Assembly (NCBI GenBank): GCA_032768795.1
Contig: CP136490.1
Span: 2,728,001 to 2,792,000, forward strand
DNA from: Tremella fuciformis
Taxonomy: Eukaryota; Basidiomycota; Tremellomycetes; Tremellales; Tremellaceae
Length of the DNA stretch: 64,000 nt
Reading direction: 5' to 3'
Under the pieces are notes generated by a model. The model saw nothing but the letters and a program-made list of their open reading frames with translations, searched no databases and had not been told where the DNA came from. The position numbers and the translations under genes were made by a program. Of the stretch, positions 35,461 to 45,399 are shown in pieces (position 1 is the stretch's first letter; every line of letters begins with the position of its first letter).

Positions 35461-37292
35461 ATGGCGCCCTCGTCGCCCGACATGAGTCACCTCGACGTCC
35501 GCCTCAACTCGTTTGCAGCCATTGTTAAGCCGAAAACACGGGCCAAACCCGCGTTCCCGCACTCACCAGCAACCCATCCTAACCTCTCGGCACAAGCACT
35601 GGCAGAAGCAGGGTTCTACCACACGCCGGGCTCGTCCTCCTCGTCGCTCGACACGGTCCGGTGTTTCCTATGCGCCTGTGAGCTGGGAGGTTGGGAAGAG
35701 ACAGATGATCCGTTCGAAGAGCACGTCAAGCGCAAGGGCTGCGCGTGGGCGGATATAGTGTGTCAGGGCAAGCTCGATGTGAGCCGCGGCAGGTTGAGGG
35801 ACGATTACGATGAGCCGGAGGAGCTGCCGGGGAGCAAGGAGAGCGCCAAAGTCCGCGAGAGGACGTATGACGGGTGGCCGCATGGCCGTAAAGCTGGCTG
35901 GCTACCGACGCCAAAGAACGTGTGTCTTTCGTAGAATAAAGCGGAGATGAGCTAATGAATAGCTTTCCAAGGCTGGTTTTGTGTTCTTCCCTTCGTCAGA
36001 TGCGGCAGACTGCTGTCTTTGTCCTCTCTGTGACCTCTCCATGGACGGCTGGGAGGCGACAGACGACCCGAGGTAAGCCGGATAATGTGCAGTGGGTTCA
36101 GCGGCTGACAGCCAGGGCGGTTCACCTGCGCAAGTCGCCTGATTGTCGATTCTTCACGGCGACATTGCGTGGTCAAGCGGCAGAATCATCAGTATGTCGC
36201 CGATCCTGAAACATGAGCCCAAAGACTGATGGAAAGACCAAAGCCCTGCAAAAGTCTCAAGTTGGTCGGGGGCGACAGACTCGAGCCCAGACAGTCGCCT
36301 CGGAAGTCCCCGAATCGGTCGCCGAGCCGGAGGAGCGGGAGCATGCGGTTGCGGACGTGGACAAGCCCAAACGGCAAAGAAAGCCAAGAGGGACGACTGT
36401 AGCCAAACCCAAAGCAGCTGGCAGATCGACCCGGAAGAAGGCGGCGCCGGCAGAAGACGAGCCCGAAGAGCCTGACGAACCCGATGGCGAGGCGCAGTCT
36501 CAGGCAGAAGACGAGGTCGCGAACGATACACAGCTGACCGAAGCCGCTTCGCAATCGTCAAAGACACGCAGAGCACGACCACCGAAATCTCAAACTGTGG
36601 ACGACGACTCTCAAGAAGCGAGCAAGAGCCAACGAAGCACCCAGTCCAAATCGTCCCGGTCTAAGAAAACGGCACCGCCAGCAGTCGAGGCGGTCACCGC
36701 CAGTGAAGCAGAAGAAGAGGTGCCCGAGGCAGAAGACGAAGAGGCGGAAGAGCCTTTGGAGGAAACGCCGAAAGCGTCCAAATCGTCCCGAGCGACATCG
36801 CGGCCGTCCAAGCCATCTTCCCGGTCTGCCGGCCCACCGCCTGCACCCTCGGAAGAAGCACCGGTCGTGCTAGCGCCCTTGTCTCAGCTACAACGATTTG
36901 CGAATGTACCGCCCCTCTCCCCGGTCCCAGACCAGGTACCCGATTCGTCCCGTCCGATCAAACCTCTCAAAGGCAGCAAGTCTTCGCGCAGTATCGCCAA
37001 CATACCTCGCGAATCGCTGAACAAGTCGCTGCATCAGGGGGCTCTGGCGGCACGGGGCGTCGTCGAAGTCATCGCTGCATCTCCGCCGATACCAGTGCCA
37101 GAGTCGAGAGCGAAGGAGGCTGAGCAACTCGACCTGCCCTTGGGCGACGACGAGAACAAGATGACGGTCGAACAGCTCGTCCGGTCCGAGATGAAGAAGC
37201 GCTATGACCTCATGGAGCGCGAGGGCGAGGAGATGATTCGCAAATGGGAGATGGCCACCATGGACGCTCGGAGGAAGATTGAAGGGTTGTAA
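35461..37292 (+). CDS. BIR1: Bir1/survivin-type chromosomal passenger protein
   Basis: Fungal survivin homologue; in yeasts it links Aurora kinase and INCENP to the inner centromere. Exons 35461-35919, 35963-36072, 36116-36191 and 36237-37292 splice to 566 residues. Two BIR zinc folds are present: CFLCACELGGWEETDDP with H and C in EEHVKRKGC, and CPLCDLSMDGWEATDDP with VHLRKSPDC. The second domain is split over three exons. The middle is a long Ser/Glu/Lys-rich disordered region with S-P and S-K-S sites. The C-terminus (MTVEQLVRSEMKKRY and GEEMIRKWE) is helical, like the INCENP/borealin-binding end. Joining the BIR part with the disordered part depends on a 45-nt intron at 36192-36236; otherwise they would be two genes. 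I favour one gene. Confidence 0.88.
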
Positions 37293-37680
37293 TTGGCTGT
37301 ACTGCCTTGCATGAGGGTATGTCGACAGCGGCTTCGTTTCACCCAGATGAAAGCTGTGTGTACATTTGCCAAGGCTGGGACGAGGTGTTCAACAGGCTTG
37401 CCATTCCCTATCTGGTCGTGGTAGTCTACATAGGCCAGGGGCAAGCACTTGGCATTGGCACTGAGAAAGGTGATTCACGCCGCTTCGTTACGAGCCCTGC
37501 GTGGCCGCTGTTGTTGTTCAACACTAGGTTCGCACGGTTCTTCGGTCTCGGCAACGTCTCAGAAAATGCATGAAGGGTTACTGTACACGTCTAATTGCCA
37601 AAGAAGAACAATTGCATATATATATACAAACCACTGCCGTATCCTGTCAATGACGGAGAAGGGCATTCAGCCAAACGCTG
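37293..37680. other. Convergent spacer before the paralogue array
   Basis: 388 bp between BIR1 and the first array gene. It includes a short TA run (tatatatata, about 37,616-37,625) and otherwise nothing recognisable. Confidence 0.4.
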
Positions 37681-38844
37681 CTACTCCGCCGGACCCGACT
37701 GTGGAGCAGGTGCATTCCACTGTGAAATGATGCCTCCGGCATTGATCCTCTCCGTTCTGGTGCACGCCCATCCTATCTCCGACGCGCGGCAAGTCAGGCA
37801 ACCTTCCAACAAGAAGCTCCGATGCTCCGCATCGATTCGAGTCACAATTGTACAGGCGTACCTCTGTGGACAGAGGGTGCATCTATCGTTCTCCCTAATG
37901 ATCGGGAAGGCGTTGTAGGTGTTACGCAAGCCTTGGCGGGCCGCGGTCCATTCTGGTCCAGCCTGATTAGGGTGTTCCGCACTGTATCGTGCGGTCCGCT
38001 CGTTCAGCGCAGAGATGAAGGAAACCCACGTAGCGACCGATGCTCGTGTCCACTCCATGCTCATCTGCCAACATTCATTGGCCTCGATCGCCGGAGACGT
38101 CCAGACGCTATCAGAGTTGAGCATTCTGTCGACCAATTGTGCCCTTTCCCTGGTAGGCGGCCAGTACGTTCGAACTCGATTGAAAACACGTGCTAGATTC
38201 TCCCCCTCGGCTGATAAGATGGCGTGCGACCGGTCGCCCGCAATCGCCGCACGAAGCTCTCGAAAAGTCTCCTGGGACACCAATGGACGCGCTGCCTGAG
38301 ACAATTCTGCCCAGACGTTGGTGTTCCAAGGGGCGATGTCGAGGGGCGTGCCACGGGTCACTTGACGATTACGACAGGCGCTCTTCGGGATTTCCATTGT
38401 CGTCCACAGTACCTCTCGCAACGCCGCTGTTATTGTTTGACCTTGAGCAAGGAGATCCGAGTAAGGACCGTTCAAATGCTCCAATAGGTCCAATGCATTT
38501 GTGTTCAAGGGAAGTCCCCACCACTGGGGCGGAATATCAGCAATTTCGGGGATGGTCCCAGCCTCGCCCAAGACGGGCCGTGTGGCTACCATTGCCAAGA
38601 GGGATCGCCCTGGCGCTTCAGCCGCACTGGTTCGCAGCATCGCTGGACCTGGAATGTGAAGTCCAAGGGGACCCGAAGATCCTGATGCGCCTGAGTTTGC
38701 CCCAGTGACATCACGTATAGGTGGCAAAACGGGCCGATCATTTTCAGACCATGGATGTGATCGCCCTCGATTCTCCTGTTCTTCGCCTTCCTCTTCGCTG
38801 GAGTAATTATCCCAATTCTGACGATGACCACTAGGATGACTCAT
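37681..38844 (-). CDS. Array paralogue 1 (group A), unknown function
   Basis: 387 residues from the ATG at 38844, single exon. Acidic start (SSEEEGEEQENRG) and a Pro/Gly/Ser-rich first 100 residues. Core: YWPPTRERAQLVDRMLNSD, then the group A mark MEWTRASVATWVSFISALN, then CTLCPQRYAC, EGCLTCRASE and WAC (spacing 2-5-17-2-8). It has the tightest first cysteine pair in the family. It is the last gene of the array and faces BIR1. Compared with paralogue 3 it keeps the EWTRAS and aromatic helix best; the W-x-x-V-R block is replaced by EWTAARQGL. No targeting signal or membrane segment is seen. Role unknown. Confidence 0.75.
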   Translation of the reverse strand: MSHPSGHRQNWDNYSSEEEGEEQENRGRSHPWSENDRPVLPPIRDVTGANSGASGSSGPLGLHIPGPAMLRTSAAEAPGRSLLAMVATRPVLGEAGTIPEIADIPPQWWGLPLNTNALDLLEHLNGPYSDLLAQGQTITAALREVLWTTMEIPKSACRNRQVTRGTPLDIAPWNTNVWAELSQAARPLVSQETFRELRAAIAGDRSHAILSAEGENLARVFNRVRTYWPPTRERAQLVDRMLNSDSVWTSPAIEANECWQMSMEWTRASVATWVSFISALNERTARYSAEHPNQAGPEWTAARQGLRNTYNAFPIIRENDRCTLCPQRYACTIVTRIDAEHRSFLLEGCLTCRASEIGWACTRTERINAGGIISQWNAPAPQSGPAE

Positions 38845-39428
38845 GATTGCTTAAGCTTGGAATGGGGAAGTCGAAGGTTAAAGTCAATCAGAAAGCTGAT
38901 GAGAAGACTCCGTGTTCAGAAACGTTGCTCGCTTACTGCAGATTTGAAAGGATTGGTTGTCTCAAAGGACGATTTCCTCCCCAGGCCATTTTTTCCAAAT
39001 CACCGTGGGCAGCGGCTAAGGCGTATGCTTTGGCTCCTAGCAGGCGTACAGTGCTAGATGATCGGTAAATTTGGATTTCACCCAGCAGGATATCCGATAA
39101 CTGAGAGTCAGGGGGGTGCCGGATCGCGCACGGACCAGTTACCGGACTCCAGCTGGGGCTTATAGCCCATCTGAGAGTCGCAACGCTCCTTGCAAGCCCG
39201 TTGAGTTTCAGTCGATTGGGGGTCCTTCACTTACGCCTCCGGAAGAAGCCGCACTGTGCTCTGCCAGGAAGGAAGATCTCCACGCTCTCCAACCTGTGCG
39301 CAGCTGAGTGCGATCCAGGAGAACCTCAACACAGCCTGAATAGCGTGTAATACAGTCACGTACGAGCGGTGGCATAGCATACTTAGGGATGTCATGCTAT
39401 GGGGTTACTGAAGTATCATCCGTTTGCA
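38845..39428. other. Array spacer 1-2
   Basis: 584 bp upstream of paralogue 1 and downstream of paralogue 2. AT-rich just before the start (about 38,850-38,960). No cysteine-core remnant was seen in a plain reading of both strands. Confidence 0.35.
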
Positions 39429-40658
39429 CTATAACGCCGACGGTCGCCAACTTCCAACATTGTGGTTCCTGGGCACTTTGCCCTCGGCTGAACAGAATGG
39501 GCTGAGTGTCGAAATGCATGACAAGCACCTTCCCATCGTGAAGGGAGGCCTATGAGAGGTATCGTACACCATCGGGACCACGCAATGGGAGGATCGGCAT
39601 TTTATTGTGTGCTTGCGGACCGTGTTACACCTGCTATGGTCTGTCCGAACGAGGGGAACTTGGAGGTGTTGGCTTTTCAGGGTGTCGCGAACCGTGTCCC
39701 AGCCTACATCTGTCGTGTGATTCCTATAGTATAAGGACCGCTTCCCTGTGGAGCATGCCACCGTAGCCGTGCTCATAATGAAATTGGCGACTGCTCTACA
39801 CTCTCTCGCCATTCGGTCACGGTCCTCGATTGTATACTGCGGATCAAGGTCCTGAGAAGGCTCGCAAATCGAGCGTGTAGCTCCAGTCCAAATCTCGTCC
39901 GTATTGAGAGCACGGTGGATCTTCTCTGTCCACGATGCATCCATTGGCCATACCTTGCTGAGCGCCAGGAATGGTGGAGCCCGAGCCTCCTCACGGACCT
40001 CAAAGTCGATAGCTTGTTCTTTGATCCGGCTCAAGGCTTCGAAAACCTCTTGCGCTGCAGTTTTGGCTCCTGAGACTGGACTTTCCCTTTCCTTGGGGTG
40101 TAACGCGATCAATGATGGTGTCAGAGCGGTGTCCTTTTCTACCATATTTTGGAGACGAGGGGTGATCGAACGAGACATAGAGGTCAAAGGAGATGAAGGC
40201 TGCTTGATTTCCAAAGGCCATTCACATGTCTCTGAGGGTGTCGGCTCCTCGGTAGCGGGACTTGAACACATTGAAGAATCAAAGTCGGTGCTTGCCGCAT
40301 CGCGCATCTCATCGTCAAGGCACATCTGGGACTGAGCCTCGAGGTCTAGCTCGGGCGTGGGCGGAAGGGGCGAGTCGGCCCAAAAGATCGCTTCGTCCTG
40401 CTCGTCTAAACTCCACACCGAGCTCGACTCTGGAAATAGGGAGGAATCATCCACGTCATTTGCGACCGGTTCTTCAGACTCAGCGAATCCGCCGCCGAAG
40501 CTTGGAGTCCACTTCGAAAGGGTCACCTCGTCCACAGGAGAGTCTTCAGGCTCCCAGAAGCTCCGCAGTACGTGCTGCGAGCGCTGAATGTCCAGCCATC
40601 GATCGTTCATGTAAGCTGTCTCTGGATCTTGAAAGTCCATGTCGGGTACGTTCGACAT
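39429..40658 (-). CDS. Array paralogue 2 (group B), unknown function
   Basis: 409 residues from the ATG at 40658 (MSNVPDMDFQDPE). The frame is open 16 codons further up, to another ATG at 40706, but the shorter start matches its sisters. Strongly acidic N-terminal half with SSVWSLDEQDEAIFWADS. The core begins KVWPMDASWTEKIHRALNTD and continues EIWTG, then CRAVANFIMS, VGWDTVRDTL, LQVPLV, and the cysteines in RCN, KCRSSHCVVPM, GRCLSC and PFC (9-4-18-2-7). It ends with NVGSWRPSAL, a short tail that recurs as S/N-x-G-S/D-Y/W in the other members. The acidic half plus putative zinc site would suit a nuclear regulator, but that is only a guess. Confidence 0.75.
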   Translation of the reverse strand: MSNVPDMDFQDPETAYMNDRWLDIQRSQHVLRSFWEPEDSPVDEVTLSKWTPSFGGGFAESEEPVANDVDDSSLFPESSSVWSLDEQDEAIFWADSPLPPTPELDLEAQSQMCLDDEMRDAASTDFDSSMCSSPATEEPTPSETCEWPLEIKQPSSPLTSMSRSITPRLQNMVEKDTALTPSLIALHPKERESPVSGAKTAAQEVFEALSRIKEQAIDFEVREEARAPPFLALSKVWPMDASWTEKIHRALNTDEIWTGATRSICEPSQDLDPQYTIEDRDRMARECRAVANFIMSTATVACSTGKRSLYYRNHTTDVGWDTVRDTLKSQHLQVPLVRTDHSRCNTVRKHTIKCRSSHCVVPMVYDTSHRPPFTMGRCLSCISTLSPFCSAEGKVPRNHNVGSWRPSAL

Positions 40659-41271
40659 GACCGCGGGCTGGCAGCTTGGAGGGGATGCACAAAAAGACAG
40701 AAACAATAATCATTTGAATGCTGTGATGTGCAAATCGACTCATGTCGTGCGAGTCAGGCGAAAGGAGGCGTTTTGACAATGGATGCGGTGGCCCTTCGAA
40801 ACACGTTGCTCTTGGGCGGGGATTCCTCACAATGGATGAACTCACACACTGATATGTGCAAGCCCTTTGAGGGTGTGAATAGCGGGCTTACTTCCCGTGG
40901 CCCAAACTTATCAAGGCGAGGCGCGCGCGCGCTGACCTGTGCCCAGTGCGACCTTCAGAATCTCTCTGCCTCCCGGAGAAGCCATATAACCGCCCATGGG
41001 GTCCGCAAACGATCTCGAAGGCGGTGCGAACGCCTGCCAGCTTTTTAACTCTTCTGAGGTCTGCCTCAAGGAGGCTTGGGAGATCGATCCAGTGACATGT
41101 ATGAGAAACGTACCGTTTCCCCCGCACTGTCTCGAGGCCTCTGGACCATTTCCATTTACGGTAAGAACGGAGATATGCATACACGAGAAGGAGTAGCGTA
41201 CTAGGGACAGCCGATGCTGCGGCGAATCTAAGTCACATGGAGTGTTGCTCAGGTGGGCCATATGTCTACAC
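40659..41271. other. Array spacer 2-3
   Basis: 613 bp. A gcgcgcgcgc run lies at about 40,919-40,930. A minus-strand frame (40888-41184) has no start context or family core and was not called. Confidence 0.35.
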
Positions 41272-42507
41272 TCAACATCCGATACGCCAATTGCGAGATG
41301 AACCTAGGGATTTGACTTGGTATTTAGCCTTGCTGCATCGATGTGGGACATTGTCTTCTCTACAGTGATTGCAAGCTTGGATCTTGTACTTCGTTTCCTG
41401 TTTGCTGTCGTCCCATAGCGATTGTACGAAAACTGTGCACACGTATCTACTCCGGCACGGCGCTGTCCGGATGCCCGAATTGCCTCGCGAGCACTTGCGA
41501 ATGTCCGCACCGATTGAAAACGGAGAAGAGCAGCCTTTCAGAAAGGATCGGACGCGCATCGACTGCTCGTCAACACGGTCAGGATTTCTGTTGAGAAACA
41601 GCGCTGTTCTGAGAGTCATGGCTGAAATGTACGAGATCCAATTCGCAATTGAGGCTCGTGTCCACTCCAGCTTGAAGTCCAGCTCTTCATTCCGCTGACC
41701 TTGGCGAGTGTGCCAGTTGTTGTATTCTTGCATGAAGGCGTCGGCTCCCCTCCCCCTTGACTCTTGCACACCCCAATAGCGATGGACTACATCGAATGTT
41801 TTCACAAGGGTGTCACCCTCGCTGAACAGAATGTCTTCGATAGGCGCCTCATCAAGTGTCGTTGCCCTCTTGAGCTTTTCAAAGACGTCGGAAACGTGGT
41901 CGATTCCTTGTTTCCCGATCTCTGTCTGAAAGCCCTCCCAATCAAACGTGGGGGACTTCCAAGGTGGACGTACCGCTTCCAGTAGGGCCTCTGGGCAGGA
42001 GCCATCGACGTCGACAATCATAGCATCCAATCTTTCAAAGGCACGGAAAACGATCTCCTCCGTTCGGTCTTCGGGAGGATCTGTCACAGGCTTGCTCAGT
42101 CGTTCCTCAAGAACAGATTTCCAGTTCGGGATCTGTATGTTGCTATCGCTTGGCCGCTGGCTCATGGTACGCATAGTGGAAGACCGCGCAGCAGATCGTC
42201 CTCGTGTGCGAGCAGAGCGGCGTCCTGAAACAGCCCTGGCGCTGCGGCTCCTGGCGTTCTCTCGGGCTCGCGTGTTAGGATTCGGCCTGGCAAGCGGTGA
42301 AAGGCGGTGCAGCGGGTTCCCGCTGGAGGAACGAGCCACACCTGGACTTGAGGTGGATGCCGTGGCCGCGCTGAGAGTCAGACCAGGGTCATGAGTGGGT
42401 CTCGCGACTGGTGCTAGTGTCGGCGTATGGTCACTGGAGGACGATGACGAGGAGTGGCTAGTCACGATCTCATCTTCGCTTTGGCTCTGCTCCCGAGCCT
42501 GATTCAT
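41272..42507 (-). CDS. Array paralogue 3 (group A), unknown function
   Basis: 411 residues, single exon, ATG at 42507. The N-terminus is Ser-rich, followed by an Arg-rich stretch (SRSARAVSGRRSARTRGRSA), the only strongly basic segment in the array and a possible nuclear signal or nucleic-acid contact. Group A mark: LEWTRASIANWISYISAM. Cysteines: KCSRG, PCRSRYVC, QACNHCREDN and RC (11-5-21-2-8), the longest central loop of the family. It ends LGSSRNWRIGC. Closest to paralogue 1 over the helix that follows EWTRAS. Two large spacers flank it. Confidence 0.75.
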   Translation of the reverse strand: MNQAREQSQSEDEIVTSHSSSSSSSDHTPTLAPVARPTHDPGLTLSAATASTSSPGVARSSSGNPLHRLSPLARPNPNTRARENARSRSARAVSGRRSARTRGRSAARSSTMRTMSQRPSDSNIQIPNWKSVLEERLSKPVTDPPEDRTEEIVFRAFERLDAMIVDVDGSCPEALLEAVRPPWKSPTFDWEGFQTEIGKQGIDHVSDVFEKLKRATTLDEAPIEDILFSEGDTLVKTFDVVHRYWGVQESRGRGADAFMQEYNNWHTRQGQRNEELDFKLEWTRASIANWISYISAMTLRTALFLNRNPDRVDEQSMRVRSFLKGCSSPFSIGADIRKCSRGNSGIRTAPCRSRYVCTVFVQSLWDDSKQETKYKIQACNHCREDNVPHRCSKAKYQVKSLGSSRNWRIGC

Positions 42508-43472
42508 GTCGTCTTGTCTTTGTGTGGAATTCGGGTTGCGCTTGGAGAACTACTGCTGGGTTCAGTAGAGAAGCAGGTCGATTTCGATCCAACAGCTTGC
42601 AGCTTGCATTCTCACTGCAAGTGGAAGGCTACGGGACACAAAGGATGCTGTGTGGCCTGGAGAGCGGTCCTAAGGAGAAAGTGAAAAAGTTGAACTGGTC
42701 AGCACGTCAGCCATTCGATATTTCCAATCGAAGGAGAACCAGGCAGAGGTAAGGGATTCGCCCACATCTCGATCCGTCATCGATGCATAACCATGCTGTG
42801 ATACTGAATGACATCGATGCTTTACACTAGGGGTACTCTATCAGTCCAATCGGGACATTAGCACGATACAGTCGGGTACCGAAAGTCAGATCCAGGTATC
42901 AAGTGATGAAGACTTCTGGTACCCGATGGTACCATTCACGTCGCATTCCTCTGCTGCAAACGTAGATCTGTTCGCGAGGCATGTCTACCGGCTCTCAAGC
43001 TCCATCTGGGGCGCTGTCTCAGACGGCAAGCTAAACATATATATTCAAGAGGCGAAAATCTAGGAAAAGGAGGGACGGTCTACATATTTGCACTTTAAGA
43101 GGTGTGGGGGCTTCAGATGAAAGGGCTATACGATGACCCGTGCGCTCGAATACGTTGCCAAAATCCAAGTCTTGCACAATCGACTCAATTCTTGCCTCTT
43201 ATTTGAGCGGGTCTTCGAAACGGGGCTTATCCAGCGCCTGACGGGCCAATGACGGGCTGGATGCCACTTTGATGCTACAGAGCCCGGTCAGAGGACTTCA
43301 AGATCCGTGGCAGCCACCTGAAAATGCTTTGCATATACCCACATTTTGAGAGTGTTTCCATAGCTGCAAGGAGCTGGAGACGAGAACAGCGGCGAAGAAC
43401 GGCAAGGGTGCATGTCATGGGAAGGTAAACAGAAGTACTCGTTAGATACCTTAGCTAGCCCTGAGTCCCACA
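42508..43472. other. Largest array spacer, 3-4
   Basis: 965 bp, long enough for a gene, but no frame shows the family core. Includes a gtaccgaaa/ggtaccattc segment (about 42,875-42,935) with several GGTACC-like hexamers. Could be a decayed copy or an extended promoter for paralogue 3; nothing decisive. Confidence 0.35.
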
Positions 43473-44927
43473 TCAATAGACCTCAAGCTTATAAGAACCG
43501 ATGCCAAGCTCGGACAGCCGCTTCCCCGAATGGCTACAAGGTGCCTCTGGGGTTCTGCTCGCACAACAGACGCAGCGACCAATCACGGCACTGGCCGTCG
43601 AAGTCCTGGTCACGGGCACAACGCACGTCGCTACTGGACATGGACCATCTCGGATCTTAAGCCCCAGCTCTCTCAACCTGTGCTTACATCGATGTTGCTG
43701 AGAGAGAGGCACGGCAATCTCGGCGCCATTCCAAAAAGTGTGTCGTACACTGTTCCAGTCGGCACCGCGTGGCACCCCCCGGGGCTTGCCTATCTTGGGA
43801 TCTTTGCGCTCCTTGAAAGCGGTGTCCATTGTGCGAAGGGCGAAATTGGAGATATCACGGACCTGTTTCGACAAGGGCATGCGGTCCTCTCCGGTCCAGG
43901 GTCTCTGCTCGTTGAGAAACTCATGCACGGTCCTGGTCCACTCATGATCGAACCGCCAGGCCTTTTGGAGCTCCCTGAAGCTAGATGCACTGTCCATGAG
44001 TGGACCCTCGAAATTCAAATTCATGTTTCGCACATTTTGGAGCGCTTGACGAACCGCATTGGCTTGGTCGTATGCCTGCAGGCTGCGAGGGGTCGGAGTG
44101 GCGGCGCGTAGGGCTCGGTATGCTGTCAGAAAGACTTTCTTGCGGGACGTTCGATCTCGTTTTGACGGCATCGACGTCCTGGTGGAAACCCACGCAGCAG
44201 GGGTGGACGCAGCCAAATTGTGATCTTCACGGATGCTGCCAACGCATAAGCGTCTCGGCGGAGCGACTGCTGTTATCGCGCCGGGAGGCGTCTCGTTGGG
44301 GCCAGAGCACCGTTGAGCCTGTTGGGGGGTCACAGTCTCGTTGGTGGATTCGCCAGCCACAGATCTAAATCCAGACTCCACTTCTGAATAGCTGGGGACC
44401 TGGAACTTCTGTTGTGGCACTCTCTGATGGGGCGCGGGAATCATATCGGAAGGCTCTGTCACTTCGAATGCACTGACCACATGTGAAGTCTGAGCAGTGT
44501 CCGCCTCGGTCAACCAGGAATCCCAGTCCATTTCGTCGTTCGCAGTTTGCACCATAGTGATGCAGGCTTCATCGAGTTCCAGAGGCACGTGCTCTGAAAG
44601 TTGTACCGAAGTAGCGCTCAGCAGCGGGCTGAGGCAACCGGTCGGGGTGAGGGAAAGTGATGGAGTGTCGCTCGTGAGTGGTGGGGAAGCCAACCGATCT
44701 TCCCATTCTGCGAGAGGGTCGGGGAGGTCGACCAAACCCGAATGAGATGTGTGATCTGCCCGGTCGAGAGCGTCCAGCGCATCGTATACGCTACCACCAC
44801 CATTGTGCTCGATGCTACGTAAATATGGGTTTTGCTGGGTGTGGTCTTTCACGCAATGGTCGGACAGCAGCTGGAGGAATTCCAGGGCGGTGTCTCGGGA
44901 AAGTTCGGGTGTTTCTTGAGGGCTCAT
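43473..44927 (-). CDS. Array paralogue 4 (group C), unknown function
   Basis: The longest member, 484 residues from the ATG at 44927 (MSPQETPELSRD). The N-terminal 250 residues are acidic and Ser/Thr-rich; a small basic patch (KRDRTSRKKVFL) precedes the core. Core: AWRFDHEWTRTVHEFLNEQ, then PWTGEDR, VRDISNFALRTM, ADWNSVRHTFWNGAEIAVPL, and cysteines in RCKH, PCPVATCVVPVT, GRCVCC and PC (15-4-16-2-8). It ends LSELGIGSYKLEVY. Its FWNGAEIAVPL is almost repeated in paralogue 6 (FSNGAEIALPL), the closest match between any two members. Upstream lies a cluster of GCCACA repeats shared with paralogue 6. Confidence 0.78.
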   Translation of the reverse strand: MSPQETPELSRDTALEFLQLLSDHCVKDHTQQNPYLRSIEHNGGGSVYDALDALDRADHTSHSGLVDLPDPLAEWEDRLASPPLTSDTPSLSLTPTGCLSPLLSATSVQLSEHVPLELDEACITMVQTANDEMDWDSWLTEADTAQTSHVVSAFEVTEPSDMIPAPHQRVPQQKFQVPSYSEVESGFRSVAGESTNETVTPQQAQRCSGPNETPPGAITAVAPPRRLCVGSIREDHNLAASTPAAWVSTRTSMPSKRDRTSRKKVFLTAYRALRAATPTPRSLQAYDQANAVRQALQNVRNMNLNFEGPLMDSASSFRELQKAWRFDHEWTRTVHEFLNEQRPWTGEDRMPLSKQVRDISNFALRTMDTAFKERKDPKIGKPRGVPRGADWNSVRHTFWNGAEIAVPLSQQHRCKHRLRELGLKIRDGPCPVATCVVPVTRTSTASAVIGRCVCCASRTPEAPCSHSGKRLSELGIGSYKLEVY

Positions 44928-45399
44928 TTTGGACGACGACAATTGGTGACGATGCGTTCAGTGTAGAGAGGGATGCATCAGATTCAGAATGCAGGCCTGA
45001 CACAGGTGAAGCGTTCGCGCGCACCTTTGAAACCCAATACAAGCTCAAATGCCCATTCCATTAAGAAAGCATGGCCTTCAGCAACCGCCACACTGCCACA
45101 CTGCCACGCCACCTTGCCGCCACATTGCCTGCCCTTTCGTCAGCATGCCGCACGGATCGTTCATTGTTGTGGCGGCCCGCAAGGAGTATTGATCCATGTG
45201 TACATCGCTCCTAATTATAACATTTCTGGTAGTCCATATGATAAATAACCAATTTCTGCACAATAAGGACAAGAAATCATGGTTCCAGGCTGGAAGGGAA
45301 GACCCTGATTCCACTGACTCGTCATCCCACAATAGTATAGCGGTACTCGCTACTCCGGGCTTTGATAGGGAGCCTCGCACAAAAAAAAGAAGTTAAACC
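44928..45399. promoter_or_regulatory. Upstream region of paralogue 4 with GCCACA repeats
   Basis: 472 bp. Between 45,086 and 45,130 the plus strand carries GCCACA/GCCACG/GCCACC units repeated about six times. The rest is AT-rich, with taattataac near 45,212. Confidence 0.5.
45118..45129. promoter_or_regulatory. CGCCACATTGCC element, copy upstream of paralogue 4
   Basis: Twelve bases identical to a copy upstream of paralogue 6. It lies 191 bp before the ATG, inside a run of GCCAC units. Only the two group C genes have it as far as I can see. Confidence 0.5.

Noticed and set aside
36192..36236. Possible boundary between two genes in BIR1
   Set aside because: A start codon exists at 36213, but the 45-nt stretch has a gtatgt donor and a gactgat...aag end, and the joined product has the expected Bir1 layout.
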